38,624 bases of DNA from Chara braunii (taxonomy: Eukaryota; Streptophyta; Charophyceae; Charales; Characeae), in NCBI GenBank assembly GCA_003427395.1, contig BFEA01000012.1, forward strand, positions 425,917-464,540, in the 5' to 3' direction. Positions 30,039 through 38,411 of the stretch are shown here, in pieces (the first letter of the stretch is position 1; the number at the start of each line of letters is the position of its first letter). The notes below the pieces were generated by a model, which was not told the origin of the DNA, did not search any database, and saw only the letters and a list, made by a program, of their open reading frames with translations. The position numbers and the translations under genes are program-made.

Positions 30039-30746
30039 CTAGACGTTTACGGACTCGCCGTCCAGAATCCTCGCCCTATCTACCTCTCCCAAGATAGCAG
30101 CCTGCCTCAACTCCTCTCTGATACGAAAGACAATCCGCCACAGCTCTCTACGGGAGGGCACCCCCCTATCTAAACAATAAGTAAGCAACCACGGAAGTTC
30201 TGCAAGAGTCGTCCTGAATTGAGTCGCCTTTCGGATCACGCCTACTAACCTCTCGTGCCTACTCTCATCACCAAAGATAACCCCTATTAGAAATCTAGGC
30301 ACGGCAGCAGCTCTCACAGATGAGGACCTAGGGAGCTCCCAATCATAGGCGTATCTAACCGTGTATCTGGCTATAACGTCAGCTCCCGTCCCATTTGAAA
30401 AATCACAAAATATTTGCGCTCCGAACCTGTGACCTAGAGATGCCAGACATAGAAGGGTACGGCAATGTCTGGCGGTGTCGATCACCAGAAACTTCCACTC
30501 CCCCTCAGACAGGTACAACCTAATATTCACGTCCGCTCGAAGTGGTTCACTCTCCCTATCCCTTCTAACACAAGGCCTAGCCTCACACTCGACTCTCGCC
30601 CATATCAATATCCCGTCTCGCACTATCAACCCTTGTTCCACGACCGACCGATACTTGCTCGACCCCTCTAACAGTAAACTGATTAAGTCGTTCTGCCCGC
30701 TCACCTCTGCGAGATGCACTTGGTTCCCTGACTCAATATATACCAT
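30039..30746 (-). CDS. Unrecognised 235-residue ORF, first after the 5' leader
   Basis: The ATG at 30746 lies four codons after an in-frame TGA, so this is a credible start for the first protein of the element. The product is mixed alpha/beta with several Cys residues (for example ARPCVRRDRE, HCRTLLCLASLGHRFGAQIF) and no signal peptide or obvious membrane segment. It ends in TAG followed immediately by ATG in the same frame. The position before gag recalls ORF1 of Ogre-type retrotransposons, whose function is also unknown. I saw no motif that identifies it. Confidence 0.5.
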   Translation of the reverse strand: MVYIESGNQVHLAEVSGQNDLISLLLEGSSKYRSVVEQGLIVRDGILIWARVECEARPCVRRDRESEPLRADVNIRLYLSEGEWKFLVIDTARHCRTLLCLASLGHRFGAQIFCDFSNGTGADVIARYTVRYAYDWELPRSSSVRAAAVPRFLIGVIFGDESRHERLVGVIRKATQFRTTLAELPWLLTYCLDRGVPSRRELWRIVFRIREELRQAAILGEVDRARILDGESVNV

Positions 30747-31540
30747 ACCTAATCATCACACAATAGGCTCTCTCAGTGTATCTTTTCCAGTGCCCACTCT
30801 CCAACTGTTGAGCTCACAGACCCCAACGACAGGCCTCCACTAATCACCCCTGTATCCCCTCAAGACGTCAACAAGCCTAGGGAAGAACCGCCCTCTGGCG
30901 TATCTCCCCCTACCCTCATGTCAAGAAGGAGGTTGGATCAACGTGCTATCATTGCTGACCTACCTCCCACGCCGCGAACTGGACACGAGTTGGCCAACTC
31001 ATGTGTCCTAGGGTGGACCAAAGTCACACGCGTTCGAGGGGGCGGTGTCTCACTCGTGCATCCTCACTCTCTTATCCATGCCTCTACTCGGCCCACCTCA
31101 CGCATGGTCTCTCTCCCGACTCGTGTTGTGGATCAATTCCCCCAACTACCCATCATGATCATCTAGCCTATCTAGTCCCACCTATCTCCTGTGGAAGGCG
31201 CTGCTCCCCTCCCCTTCAATCCCTTCAGTTCATCCCCTGCTCACAATTTTCTCTCTTAGAGACCAATCAGGGGAGACTAACCAATCACAAGGAGAAAGCA
31301 AAAAGGAAATGCATGACATCACGAGAATGCAACGATCAATGAAATCACGAAATTGCGGAAATCCAAATCTCATCGGGGAACGTCGATCACAGTTCGGTAG
31401 TCCGTCGTTCGCTCACTCGCGCTCGCACCGTGCGTGTATGTACCAAGGAACGTTTGGTATGAGTGTCAAGTGAAATAGAACTCCTACTTTACCTCCTTGC
31501 CTCTGCAGTTACAAGCGGACCGAAGTCCCGAGAGGCAACC
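30747..31540 (-). other. 5' leader of the retrotransposon, non-coding
   Basis: About 0.8 kb between the primer-binding site and the first credible ATG. No gene recognised on either strand. In an LTR element this region would contain the RNA packaging signal, which I cannot locate. Confidence 0.5.
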
Positions 31541-31559
31541 TTCCCCGGCAACGGCGCCA
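31541..31559 (-). promoter_or_regulatory. Primer-binding site of the giant gypsy element
   Basis: On the minus strand the sequence TGGCGCCGTTGCCGGGGAA starts one base after the LTR end (…TTGACA). This is the primer-binding site described for Ogre-like plant retrotransposons and assigned to tRNA-Arg. Its exact position fixes the LTR boundary at 31561 and the minus orientation. Confidence 0.88.
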
Positions 31560-32109
31560 TTGTCAACCGGAAGAAGTATCCTGCCGGCACGCCGACCAAG
31601 CCCAATGTCTCGCGCCGCGTCTGTCACCCACAGGAGAGCTGGTCGGGGCTCCTGTAACCTGCACAGTCCACGTTAGTCGTCAAGCATACAAAAGTTGACT
31701 TAGACTGACTCTCACCACATGCACATAAGTCTCACTATGCAGTGTCGAGGACAAATAAAAAGAGCATTTTCATTCAATCCAAAACAATGGGGTTCTCTGC
31801 GCTGTTCCGGCCTCAGGTGCGAATCCCTCGTCTAGGAGGGGAAAATCAGTTTAAGTAGCTACGGATCTCCTCTGTACTCTGAGCCTGACCCTTCCCAATC
31901 GGATGCCGGCGATATCGGGCTCGACGGTTCCAGGGAACCGTGCTAGAGCTCTCTTTGTCAGAAGTTGCGTCTCGGGCCCATTGAGGCCAGAGCTCGAGCT
32001 CAACCGTGACCATGCCTTCACACGACAACGCCGATTTCTGCCTCGTGCAAAGGTCGCAGATGTACTAGGCTCGGTGACCCGTCTCAGCATGTGCCCTCCC
32101 AGAGGGCCC

Positions 32110-32650
32110 TCTTCGGGATGCCCCCTTTTGGAAAGGCCCGGTTCGAAATGTACCCTTTCGAAAGGCCCGCTTCAGAATGTACCCCTTTCGAAAGGCCTGG
32201 TTCGGAATGTACCCTCTCGAAAGGCCCGGTTCGAAATGTACCCTTTCGAAAGGCCCGGCTCGCAGTATCCCGACTGTACTCCAAAAGGCCCTTTTTACCA
32301 ACGTCGGCCCGCTTTGCAATGTTCTGACTGTGCCCCAAAAAGGCCCCTTTCGCCGCAGTCCAAACTGTGCCTCCAAAAGGCCCGCTTCGTGATGTCACGA
32401 CCATGCCCGAAAGAGGCCCTTCTCGCCGTAGTCCAATCTTTGCCTCCGAAAGGCCTGCTTCGTGTTGTCTCGACCGTGCCCAAAAGAGGCCCTTTTCGTC
32501 GTAGTCCAATCTGTGCATCCGAAAGGCCTGCTTCGTGTTGTCCCGACCGTGCCCAAAAGAGGCCCTTTTCACCGTACTCAAATTTGTGCCTCCGAAAGGC
32601 CTGCTTCGTGTTGTCCCACCGTACCCAAGAGGCCCTTTTCGCCGGTGAAC
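32110..32650. repeat. GAAAGGCCC minisatellite in the 5' LTR
   Basis: Same array as at 12770-13335: about 27-bp units (GAAAGGCCCGGTTCGAAATG) followed by about 73-bp units (CTCCGAAAGGCCTGCTTCGT). It is slightly shorter than the other copy, consistent with unit loss. Confidence 0.9.
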
Positions 32651-32929
32651 CAACAACGCCCCGACGGCCCTCTTTCCGCCCAGTGATCCAACTGCACCCG
32701 AAATGCCTTTTGTGTCCGATGTTCCAGCTGCACCCTAAATGCCCTCTCTGTCCGGTGTTCCTGCTGCACCCCGAAGGCCCTTTCCGCAGTGCACAGGTAC
32801 GCGCGAGTACGTGCAGTCGTCCCGACCTACAGCGCGCGATTGCGCGCGAGTGTGAGAGGACGTTCCCCGCGTCCCGATTTGTAATGCGCGGGCGCGGGCG
32901 AGTGTGCGCGGCCTTTCCCCGCGTCCTGA

Positions 32930-33740
32930 CCTTCAGCGCGCTGTTGCGCGCAAGCTAGCCTGCCTGTCCCGACCGTCCGAGGGTGCGCGCACTGATGCGC
33001 GCGGGCTGCCTCACCCGACGCTTGCGCGCGGTACTCGCGCTTGCGCAAGCAAGCTCCCCTGCTCTTTCCCGCTAGTGTGCGGGTGCGCGTGCTGATACGC
33101 GCAGCTTTCCTGCCTAACCCCACTTGCGCGCGGTGCACCCCCGCTCTTTCCCGCTTGAGCGCGGGTGTGCTCGCTAATGTGCGCAGGCCTCTTTGCCCAA
33201 TCCCTCTCGCACGTGGTGCGGGCACTGGTGCGCTTGCGCTCCGCCAGTTTTTACCGCTTATGCGCTTTCCCGCTTGTGCGCGGGTGCACGCTCTGGTGCG
33301 CGCGAGCTCCTCCGCTCTTTCCCGCTTGAGCGTGGGTGCACGCGAGCTCCCCCGCTCTCTCCCACGTGCGCTCATGCGCGCGGTCTTCTTTACCCGATCC
33401 CCCTTACGTGAGGTGTGTGTGTTGGTGCGTGTGCGCTCCCCCGCTCTTTCCCGCTTGTGCACGGGTGCGCGCGCTGATGCGCACACTGATGCGCACGGGC
33501 TTCCTCGCCCGATCCCGCTTGCGCGCGTTGCACGCACGGGTGCACATCCGCTCCCCCGCTCTTTTCCGCTTGTGCACGGGTGCGCGCGCTGATGAGCAAG
33601 GGCTTCCTTGCCCGATTCCGGTTGCGCACGGTGCGCGCACTGGTGCACACGGGCTCCTGCACGTGTGCGCGCCTGCGCACTTGTGCGCCTGCGCACGTGT
33701 GCCTGTGCGCCTGCACACGTGTGTGCCCGCGCGTGGTGAC
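32930..33740. repeat. GC-rich tandem repeats in the 5' LTR
   Basis: Same degenerate array as at 17700-18480, with CTCTTTCCCGCTTGTGCGCG and GATCCCGCTTGCGCGCG units and long alternating GC/GT tracts. Copy number and order differ slightly between the two LTRs. Confidence 0.85.
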
Positions 33741-33930
33741 ACGTACGTGGGTGCGCCCCGGTGCGTGGTGAGACGTGGAGTCGTGCACGTGTGTTCCCCC
33801 GTGCGCCCCGATACACCCTCGTGCGAGATACTTGCCTGTCTCCTTCCTCCGTGCGTGTTGGGGAGCGCCCTTCCCTTCGTGTGTCCTCTGCTCGTGCATC
33901 AAAAGTCCCCTGTCCCCGGCCCGGTTCGGC

Positions 33931-33937
33931 TTTTATA
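33931..33937 (-). promoter_or_regulatory. TATA box of the 5' LTR promoter
   Basis: The minus strand reads AAAGTATAAAAG about 260 bp inside the outer LTR end, the expected place for the element promoter. It is conserved in the 3' LTR. Transcription would be expected to start about 25-30 bases further left. Confidence 0.6.
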
Positions 33938-34198
33938 CTTTGTCGGGCCCCCTTTCCGAAGTGTGCCCCAGCCCTTGTGTGCACCGAGGCTGCCGACAAG
34001 TTGCAGCGCCCCGGTACCGGACCTGTTCCCGAGCCTGATTGGGCTCCTGAAAGGTTTCCAACGATGGGGGCCTTTCGCTCAGGAAGTGGGCCCTTTGCAA
34101 GCCTCGGTACCGAGGCTACTCCCGAGCCGGTCCCGGGCCTATTTGGGCCTAGGTGGTCCCCACTCACAGGTGGTACTGGACCCTTGGGAAAAATCCTG

Positions 34199-35246
34199 GA
34201 TATCAGTGCAGGAGGCTAGACCACAGCTTTTGGATCACGAGTGCCAATCTGCTACGTGGAAATACTCTTAGATCCTGCCAAGAGAACGAGCAGCCTCAAC
34301 CGCATTGCCTTTTTCAAAAGCATAGGTGCCACAGCTCAAACTCGTGAGTATCGATTTGAACGATATTGACTTGTTATGCAGCCTGGATATCAGGCAAATA
34401 ACAATGACGAGTAAGGGGCGACTGACAATGCCTCACTGAGTTGTATGCCGCCACGCCAACAGAGGTCACTGGCCGCAGATGGAGCGGCAATAATGCGAGC
34501 TGCTGGGGGAAATTTTGATAATTACGTTACCCTTCATCACCATCATCTCAATATTCTCATGCCCCGTCTTCTCCCATCAACACTCTCGGCTAGCAGGGCA
34601 GCAAGGAGAGAGGAAGTGACCAGCGGTCTGGCGGGTTTACGCAACGAAAGGGAATAACTGCATTCAGGCTCTTAATTCTTGAGTATTCTGTTTGGTTTGG
34701 CTGTTGAAAGCTCTATGAAGTACAGCCTCTTACTCAACTGTCCGCATTGATTAATAGGAATATCTCTCTTCAGTGTCGAGTTTGTTGAGAGTCTGATCTG
34801 GTGTGTCGCAGCATATTTGCCAGAGTGGCTACTGGTTACAAAACATCCTCCAGTTCATGTGCCGCGGACGCGAACTCGATACTTCGCAAGGTATACCCCC
34901 CCCTTTTAGGAGTTACTGATGCAACTAGAAGAAAGTCTGTCGGATTATACTACCACGCTGTCCGGCCAGCTCAATATGGATCATTTGAGAGGCTTTTCCC
35001 AGGCGTAGCAAAACTAGTGGTGATTGTCCCCACGGATTGATGATTGATATCTGAGTAGCAGTCACAGAGCACCTCTTGCAACCCGCTATGATCACTGAGG
35101 CTCGATTCCGGATAGTAGGCCCTGCTAGAGTATTACACAGATCAAGGTTTCGAAGGTCTGAGTGCAGAGCCTGACTGTAGGCTGAGCGATGAAGTTCGGG
35201 GCGCCTCGTGCACTGCACAAGAGTCCCGCAGACGGGGGCTCGAGGT
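34199..35246. other. Gene-free stretch right of the retrotransposon
   Basis: No gene or known repeat recognised. A 70-codon plus-strand frame at 34445-34657 has a His cluster but no other support. Confidence 0.5.
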
Positions 35247-35378
35247 GTACTCTCTCATTCGTGCAGAGTCCTACATGACTAGCCCTCCCTCACCCATTAC
35301 ATTGCCTTTGGAGTACTCTCTCATTCGTGCAGAGTCCTACATGACTAGCCCTCCCTCACCCATTACATTGCCTTCGGA
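35247..35378. repeat. 66-bp tandem duplication
   Basis: Two adjacent copies, starting at 35247 and 35313 (GTACTCTCTCATTCGTGCAG and onward), differ by only about one base near the end (TTTGG against TTCGG). The near-identity suggests a recent duplication. Confidence 0.95.
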
Positions 35379-36500
35379 GATCGGTGTCTGAACCCCTTTT
35401 GCAAAGATAATCCCAAACATCTAGCCAGGTTCACCAGCAGTTTTGGCTTGGAGCAAAGGCCATGCTCTAGGCTTGCCTACACCAAACGTCCCCTTTTCTC
35501 CCTTCCTTTTTACTCTCCTTTCCAATCCAGATAGTCCCATTAGATGGTAAGGAGGGTTTAACTAGGCTTGACTCTGAGCACGTTGAGGCATACGGTTGGA
35601 CTACCAAGCAATCTAGCTGCAGAAAGGAAATTACCCAGCTCAGCATTCGTCGATACACCTTTCTCTCCCTTATCCAGTACAAAGCTTATAGGACTTCTGA
35701 CTTAGATTGCAATCAGAGTATCGCGAGTGGCACAGTTCTGGAGTACACTCGTTGAGTGCAGGTACTTCCTGGACTGATACTGTAGGAACGTTTCGATATG
35801 ACACACGGATGCACTACAGGCAAGCATGCCGCAAGGTCCTTAAAAAAAAACAAAGAAAAGAGAAGAGGAAAACGGAGAAAGGCACGCTCAGACTCTGCTT
35901 TAATTAAGTCTGGGTTCAACGTGAAGAGAAGATCACTAAGAGTAGTGGAACAATTAATTAACACTCCCTTCGTGCTGGCCGTGTTTAAACTCAGGTTCCA
36001 TCCGGACGAGCGAACAGTCAATCCCCGTCAAGCAAAAACTTAGCAAGAAAAAAGGACAGCTTCTTTTTCCCCATTTACTCGTAAAGATTGGAGTCATAAA
36101 ACGTGACCAGAAGGGTTACCACTGTACTCTCCTTGGCACCTGATCCCACTTCTTCATTTGTGAACCTCTTATGCCTAACAAGGAGGCTAATTACTAGGTC
36201 AGGGCTTAGCTTACCCAGCTCACCAAGCAAAATACTAGACCATGTTTGCTCAGCCAAATACTAGACTGTGCGGGGTAACATAGCACTCCTTCACCCTCCC
36301 CCCCCATACACGACATATCAACCAAGGAAAGGGCACCCGGAGAGGGAAAGGGATCCGGCAAATCACACGGGTAGTGCATCGGGATTCCTCCATCAATCTT
36401 GGTCCATTGATAGAAGATCAGTTGTAGTCCCGAGTGGGGTTTGGCCAGTCGTCTACCTGCCCACCGGCCCACTCCACCTTGGCCATCCACACCCCCCCAC
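35379..36500. other. Gene-free stretch
   Basis: No gene recognised. There is an A/G-rich run at 35842-35880 and a C-run near 36297-36305. Confidence 0.5.
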
Positions 36501-36630
36501 CTCGTTGTTTCCCTCCCAGCCAGTCTTGACTCTACTGTATTGTTGAATATTCTTTTCGAATTCCCTTCTGTTTTTGCATTCGGGCCTTCCCCCCCCGGCC
36601 TTGTTTCCCTCCCAGCCACTCTTGACTATA
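36501..36630. repeat. Direct repeat of about 28 bp, spaced about 97 bp
   Basis: TTTCCCTCCCAGCCAGTCTT at about 36507 recurs as TTTCCCTCCCAGCCACTCTT at about 36604, each followed by GACT and preceded by C-rich DNA. Confidence 0.75.
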
Positions 36631-36770
36631 CTTTTGGATATCCGATTTTGCATGTAGCGTTGACAGTTTTTTCTTTCGCTTTGTTCCATTGATAAGTCAA
36701 GTCCATTTCAATCTGCTGGTTAATTCCTTCCGTGTACTCCGGGCCTGCTACTCCTTTTTCTTTGTCTTAT

Positions 36771-36918
36771 TAATGTTTCAAACGGCCACGCGCTTGAGAT
36801 ATCATCATTGAATCTCGACCGGCCCCGGGTAACTCAGACTGATCTTATTATTCTGTTCATACGATTTGCATCCGGATTCGAACTCGGGTCTGCATTTCAA
36901 CAGTTCATGGTACTCCTT
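36771..36918 (-). mobile_element. tRNA-derived SINE, copy 3 (5'-truncated)
   Basis: On the minus strand this copy starts near AAGGAGTACCATGAACTGTT, has an excellent RNA polymerase III B box (GAGTTCGAATCC, 36872-36883) and shares the body AGATC...CGGTCG...CAATGAT and the 3' end CCGTTTGAAACATT with the other two copies. It ends in AT-rich DNA. The tRNA A box is missing. Confidence 0.75.
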
Positions 36919-36950
36919 GTTCTCTCTCTCTCTCTCTCTTTTTTTTTTTT

Positions 36951-37090
36951 GATGTTTGAAACGGCGACGGGCTTGAGATATGATCATTGAACCGCCCCGG
37001 CCGCCCCTACGTGACTCGGAATAATCTTATTGTGTTCGTATGACATCTGGATTGGGACTCAGGTACGCATTTCAACAGTTCCTGGTACTC
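36951..37090 (-). mobile_element. tRNA-derived SINE, copy 2 (5'-truncated)
   Basis: On the minus strand this copy starts near GAGTACCAGGAACTGTTGAA, has a degraded B box (GAGTCCCAATCC) and ends with CGTCGCCGTTTCAAACATC followed by an A-run and GA dinucleotides (36919-36950), a typical A-rich SINE tail. It lacks the A box. Confidence 0.75.
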
Positions 37091-37108
37091 ATTTTTCTCT
37101 TTTTTTTT

Positions 37109-37268
37109 AATGTTTGAAACGGCGACGGGCTTGAAATATGACCATAGTGAACCGATCGCCCCCAGGTGACCCAGAATGATCTTATTGTGTTCGTATGATT
37201 TGCATCTGGATTGGAACTCAGGCGGGCATTTCAACAGCTCATGGGTGTACCAGCTGAGCTACCGGGTC
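37109..37268 (-). mobile_element. tRNA-derived SINE, copy 1 (complete tRNA head)
   Basis: Reads on the minus strand from 37268: GACCCGGTAGCTCAGCTGGT holds a near-perfect A box (TAGCTCAGCTGG), followed by a degraded B box (GAGTTCCAATCC, 37208-37219). A unique body follows, then the shared 3' end CGCCGTTTCAAACATT and an A-run (37100-37108). The head resembles a tRNA D-arm but cannot fold as a functional tRNA. It is the only one of the three copies with an intact promoter head. Confidence 0.8.
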
Positions 37269-37800
37269 TTCAACCGAACAGAATGCCCGCTCATTGCAGC
37301 TGTATTTGGGTCAATGATCACTCTACAGTAGGCACAGCGATAATGACCGGGCGTTATCTCGATTTTTTTTTGTTTATCTCGAAATTTCTGAGGCAGGCAA
37401 CTGGGACAACTTCTGAAGGAAACATAACCGGGTCTGTAGAAGGATCTTGTAATTCCGACAGCGGGGATTTTTTTTCGACGTAAAACTTCTTTTTGTTTGT
37501 TTGTTTTTGGACGTAGACTTCGTAAGACGCAATCGGACAGAGCAGTCCCTAAGATCTAATATCTGCAACTCGCATATTACTATGTGTTGCGTGTCGGTGA
37601 TTTCGGCTTTCCTCGTGGACGATCTCGGCTCCTATCTCGCTTCTCCGATCAATCGACTCATCAAATGTGCAAACTCAAGAATGGATCGCTAGAACATGGA
37701 CAGACACACGGCCACAGTTTCTGTCTTATGTGCATCAGGTGAGTGCTGGAGCGAGGCCCTTAGACACTAATCGCTTATGTAGGCTGGGTGAGCGGAGAAA
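37269..37800. other. Gene-free stretch
   Basis: No gene recognised. It contains several T-runs (37364-37372, 37467-37474) and a GTTTGTTT run at 37493-37506. Confidence 0.5.
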
Positions 37801-37802
37801 AG

Positions 37803-37872
37803 GGGGCGGCGCAGTGGCTGGCTCACAGTGCTCAGCCGGGGATCGCAACCGGGAAGGCTTAGTCTAGGGCAG
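37803..37872 (+). mobile_element. Possible second SINE head (tRNA-like)
   Basis: GGGCGGCGCAGTGGCTGG resembles a tRNA D-arm/A box and is followed about 30 bases later by GGGGATCGCAACCGGG, a loose B box. The spacing suits a tRNA-related polymerase III promoter. There is no clear 3' boundary or A-rich tail nearby, so this is tentative. Confidence 0.35.
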
Positions 37873-37945
37873 AAGAATAGCCAGGGAGACGTAGCCTATT
37901 CTCAAACTGCCTATTCTTCTACGATTGTGCAATCCCCGCAACAAA

Positions 37946-37993
37946 CGAGCTTGAGAATCGTTGCTCAAGCTCGAGAATCGTTTCTCAAGCTCG
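37946..37993. repeat. Inverted and direct repeats able to form a hairpin
   Basis: CGAGCTTGAGAA (37946-37957) is the exact reverse complement of TTCTCAAGCTCG (37982-37993), giving a 12-bp stem with a 24-base loop. The loop repeats part of the stem (CTCAAGCTCGAGAATCG), so slipped hairpins are also possible. It lies about 50 bp before the U6 copy. Confidence 0.8.
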
Positions 37994-38042
37994 TTTATCG
38001 CAGTTCTCTTTTGTCAATACGGCAGTCTCATTAGTAACGCTG

Positions 38043-38147
38043 TGTCGCCCTTCGGGACATCACAGCCGTTAAAACTAGAGCGATACCGAGATGATTAGCA
38101 TGGCCCCTGCGCGAGGTTGCCATTGCATCAATCGAGAAATGGTCCAA
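38043..38147 (+). pseudogene. U6 snRNA retropseudogene
   Basis: U6 is the catalytic spliceosomal snRNA. This copy has the plant 5' stem-loop (CGCCCTTCGGGACAT), the block GATTAGCATGGCCCCTGCGC and the plant-type 3' end ATCGAGAAATGGTCC. Key changes: the invariant ACAGAGA box reads ACCGAGA, and several bases around the internal stem-loop differ (GCGAGGTTGCCATTGC). The gene normally ends in a T-run terminator; here the 3' end is followed by about 15 A. No TATA or plant upstream element is visible in the preceding 80 bases. Together this indicates a reverse-transcribed, polyadenylated copy. No clear target-site duplication was found. Confidence 0.85.
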
Positions 38148-38250
38148 AAAAAAAAAAAAAAGAGGATACAAAAGGGAAAAGAGGAGGGAGGGGGGGAGAG
38201 GAGATAAAGAAAAGAAAAAAACAAATAATAATAGTAATAATAAAGTTTTG
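38148..38250. repeat. A-rich, GGA and (TAA)n simple sequence
   Basis: An A-run continues the U6 tail, followed by purine-rich GAGG/GGGG sequence and a TAA/TAG trinucleotide run at about 38222-38243. Confidence 0.85.
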
Positions 38251-38373
38251 TCCGATCTCTGTGTCCGATCTTATCTGAACTACGATCTTTTGATCGCACG
38301 TGTGTGACATCTCACCCCACAGTGATCAGCACTAGCATCGCTGGTGTTCCCCGACCGGCAAGGCGGCGCCTGC

Positions 38374-38411
38374 CCATCCCCACGTTACCTTGCCATCCCC
38401 ACATTACCTTG
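38374..38411. repeat. 19-bp tandem duplication
   Basis: CCATCCCCACGTTACCTTG is followed immediately by CCATCCCCACATTACCTTG, differing by one base in the ACGT core. Confidence 0.9.

Larger units (their letters stand above)
12217..34198 (-). mobile_element. Giant degenerate Ty3/gypsy LTR retrotransposon (about 22 kb)
   Basis: Two direct repeats flank an internal region of about 12.6 kb that carries, on the minus strand, primer-binding site, unrecognised ORFs, gag, protease, reverse transcriptase, RNase H and integrase. The integrase after RNase H places it in Ty3/gypsy. Both repeats begin on the plus strand with TGTCAACCGGAAGAAG and end with AAAAATCCTG. Long LTRs, a TGGCGCCGTTGCCGGGG primer site and extra ORFs before gag recall Ogre-type plant elements. 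I see no second RNase H, so membership in that lineage is not supported. The 5 bp outside the ends (CCCGT left, GATAT right) do not match, so no target-site duplication is visible. Multiple stops and frameshifts indicate a non-autonomous or dead copy. Confidence 0.85.
31561..34198 (-). repeat. 5' LTR of the giant gypsy element (2.6 kb)
   Basis: Starts TGTCAACCGG on the plus strand, adjacent to the primer-binding site, and ends at AAAAATCCTG where similarity to the 3' LTR is lost. It contains the same two internal repeat arrays as the 3' LTR but lacks its 4.1-kb segment. The frames of several hundred codons in it arise from the repeats and are not genes. TG is clear at its primer-site end, but its outer end shows no clear CA. 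Confidence 0.88.

Noticed and set aside
37200-37268. Functional tRNA gene on the minus strand
   Set aside because: The A box is good but the B box is altered, the acceptor stem does not pair and the body continues into shared SINE sequence.
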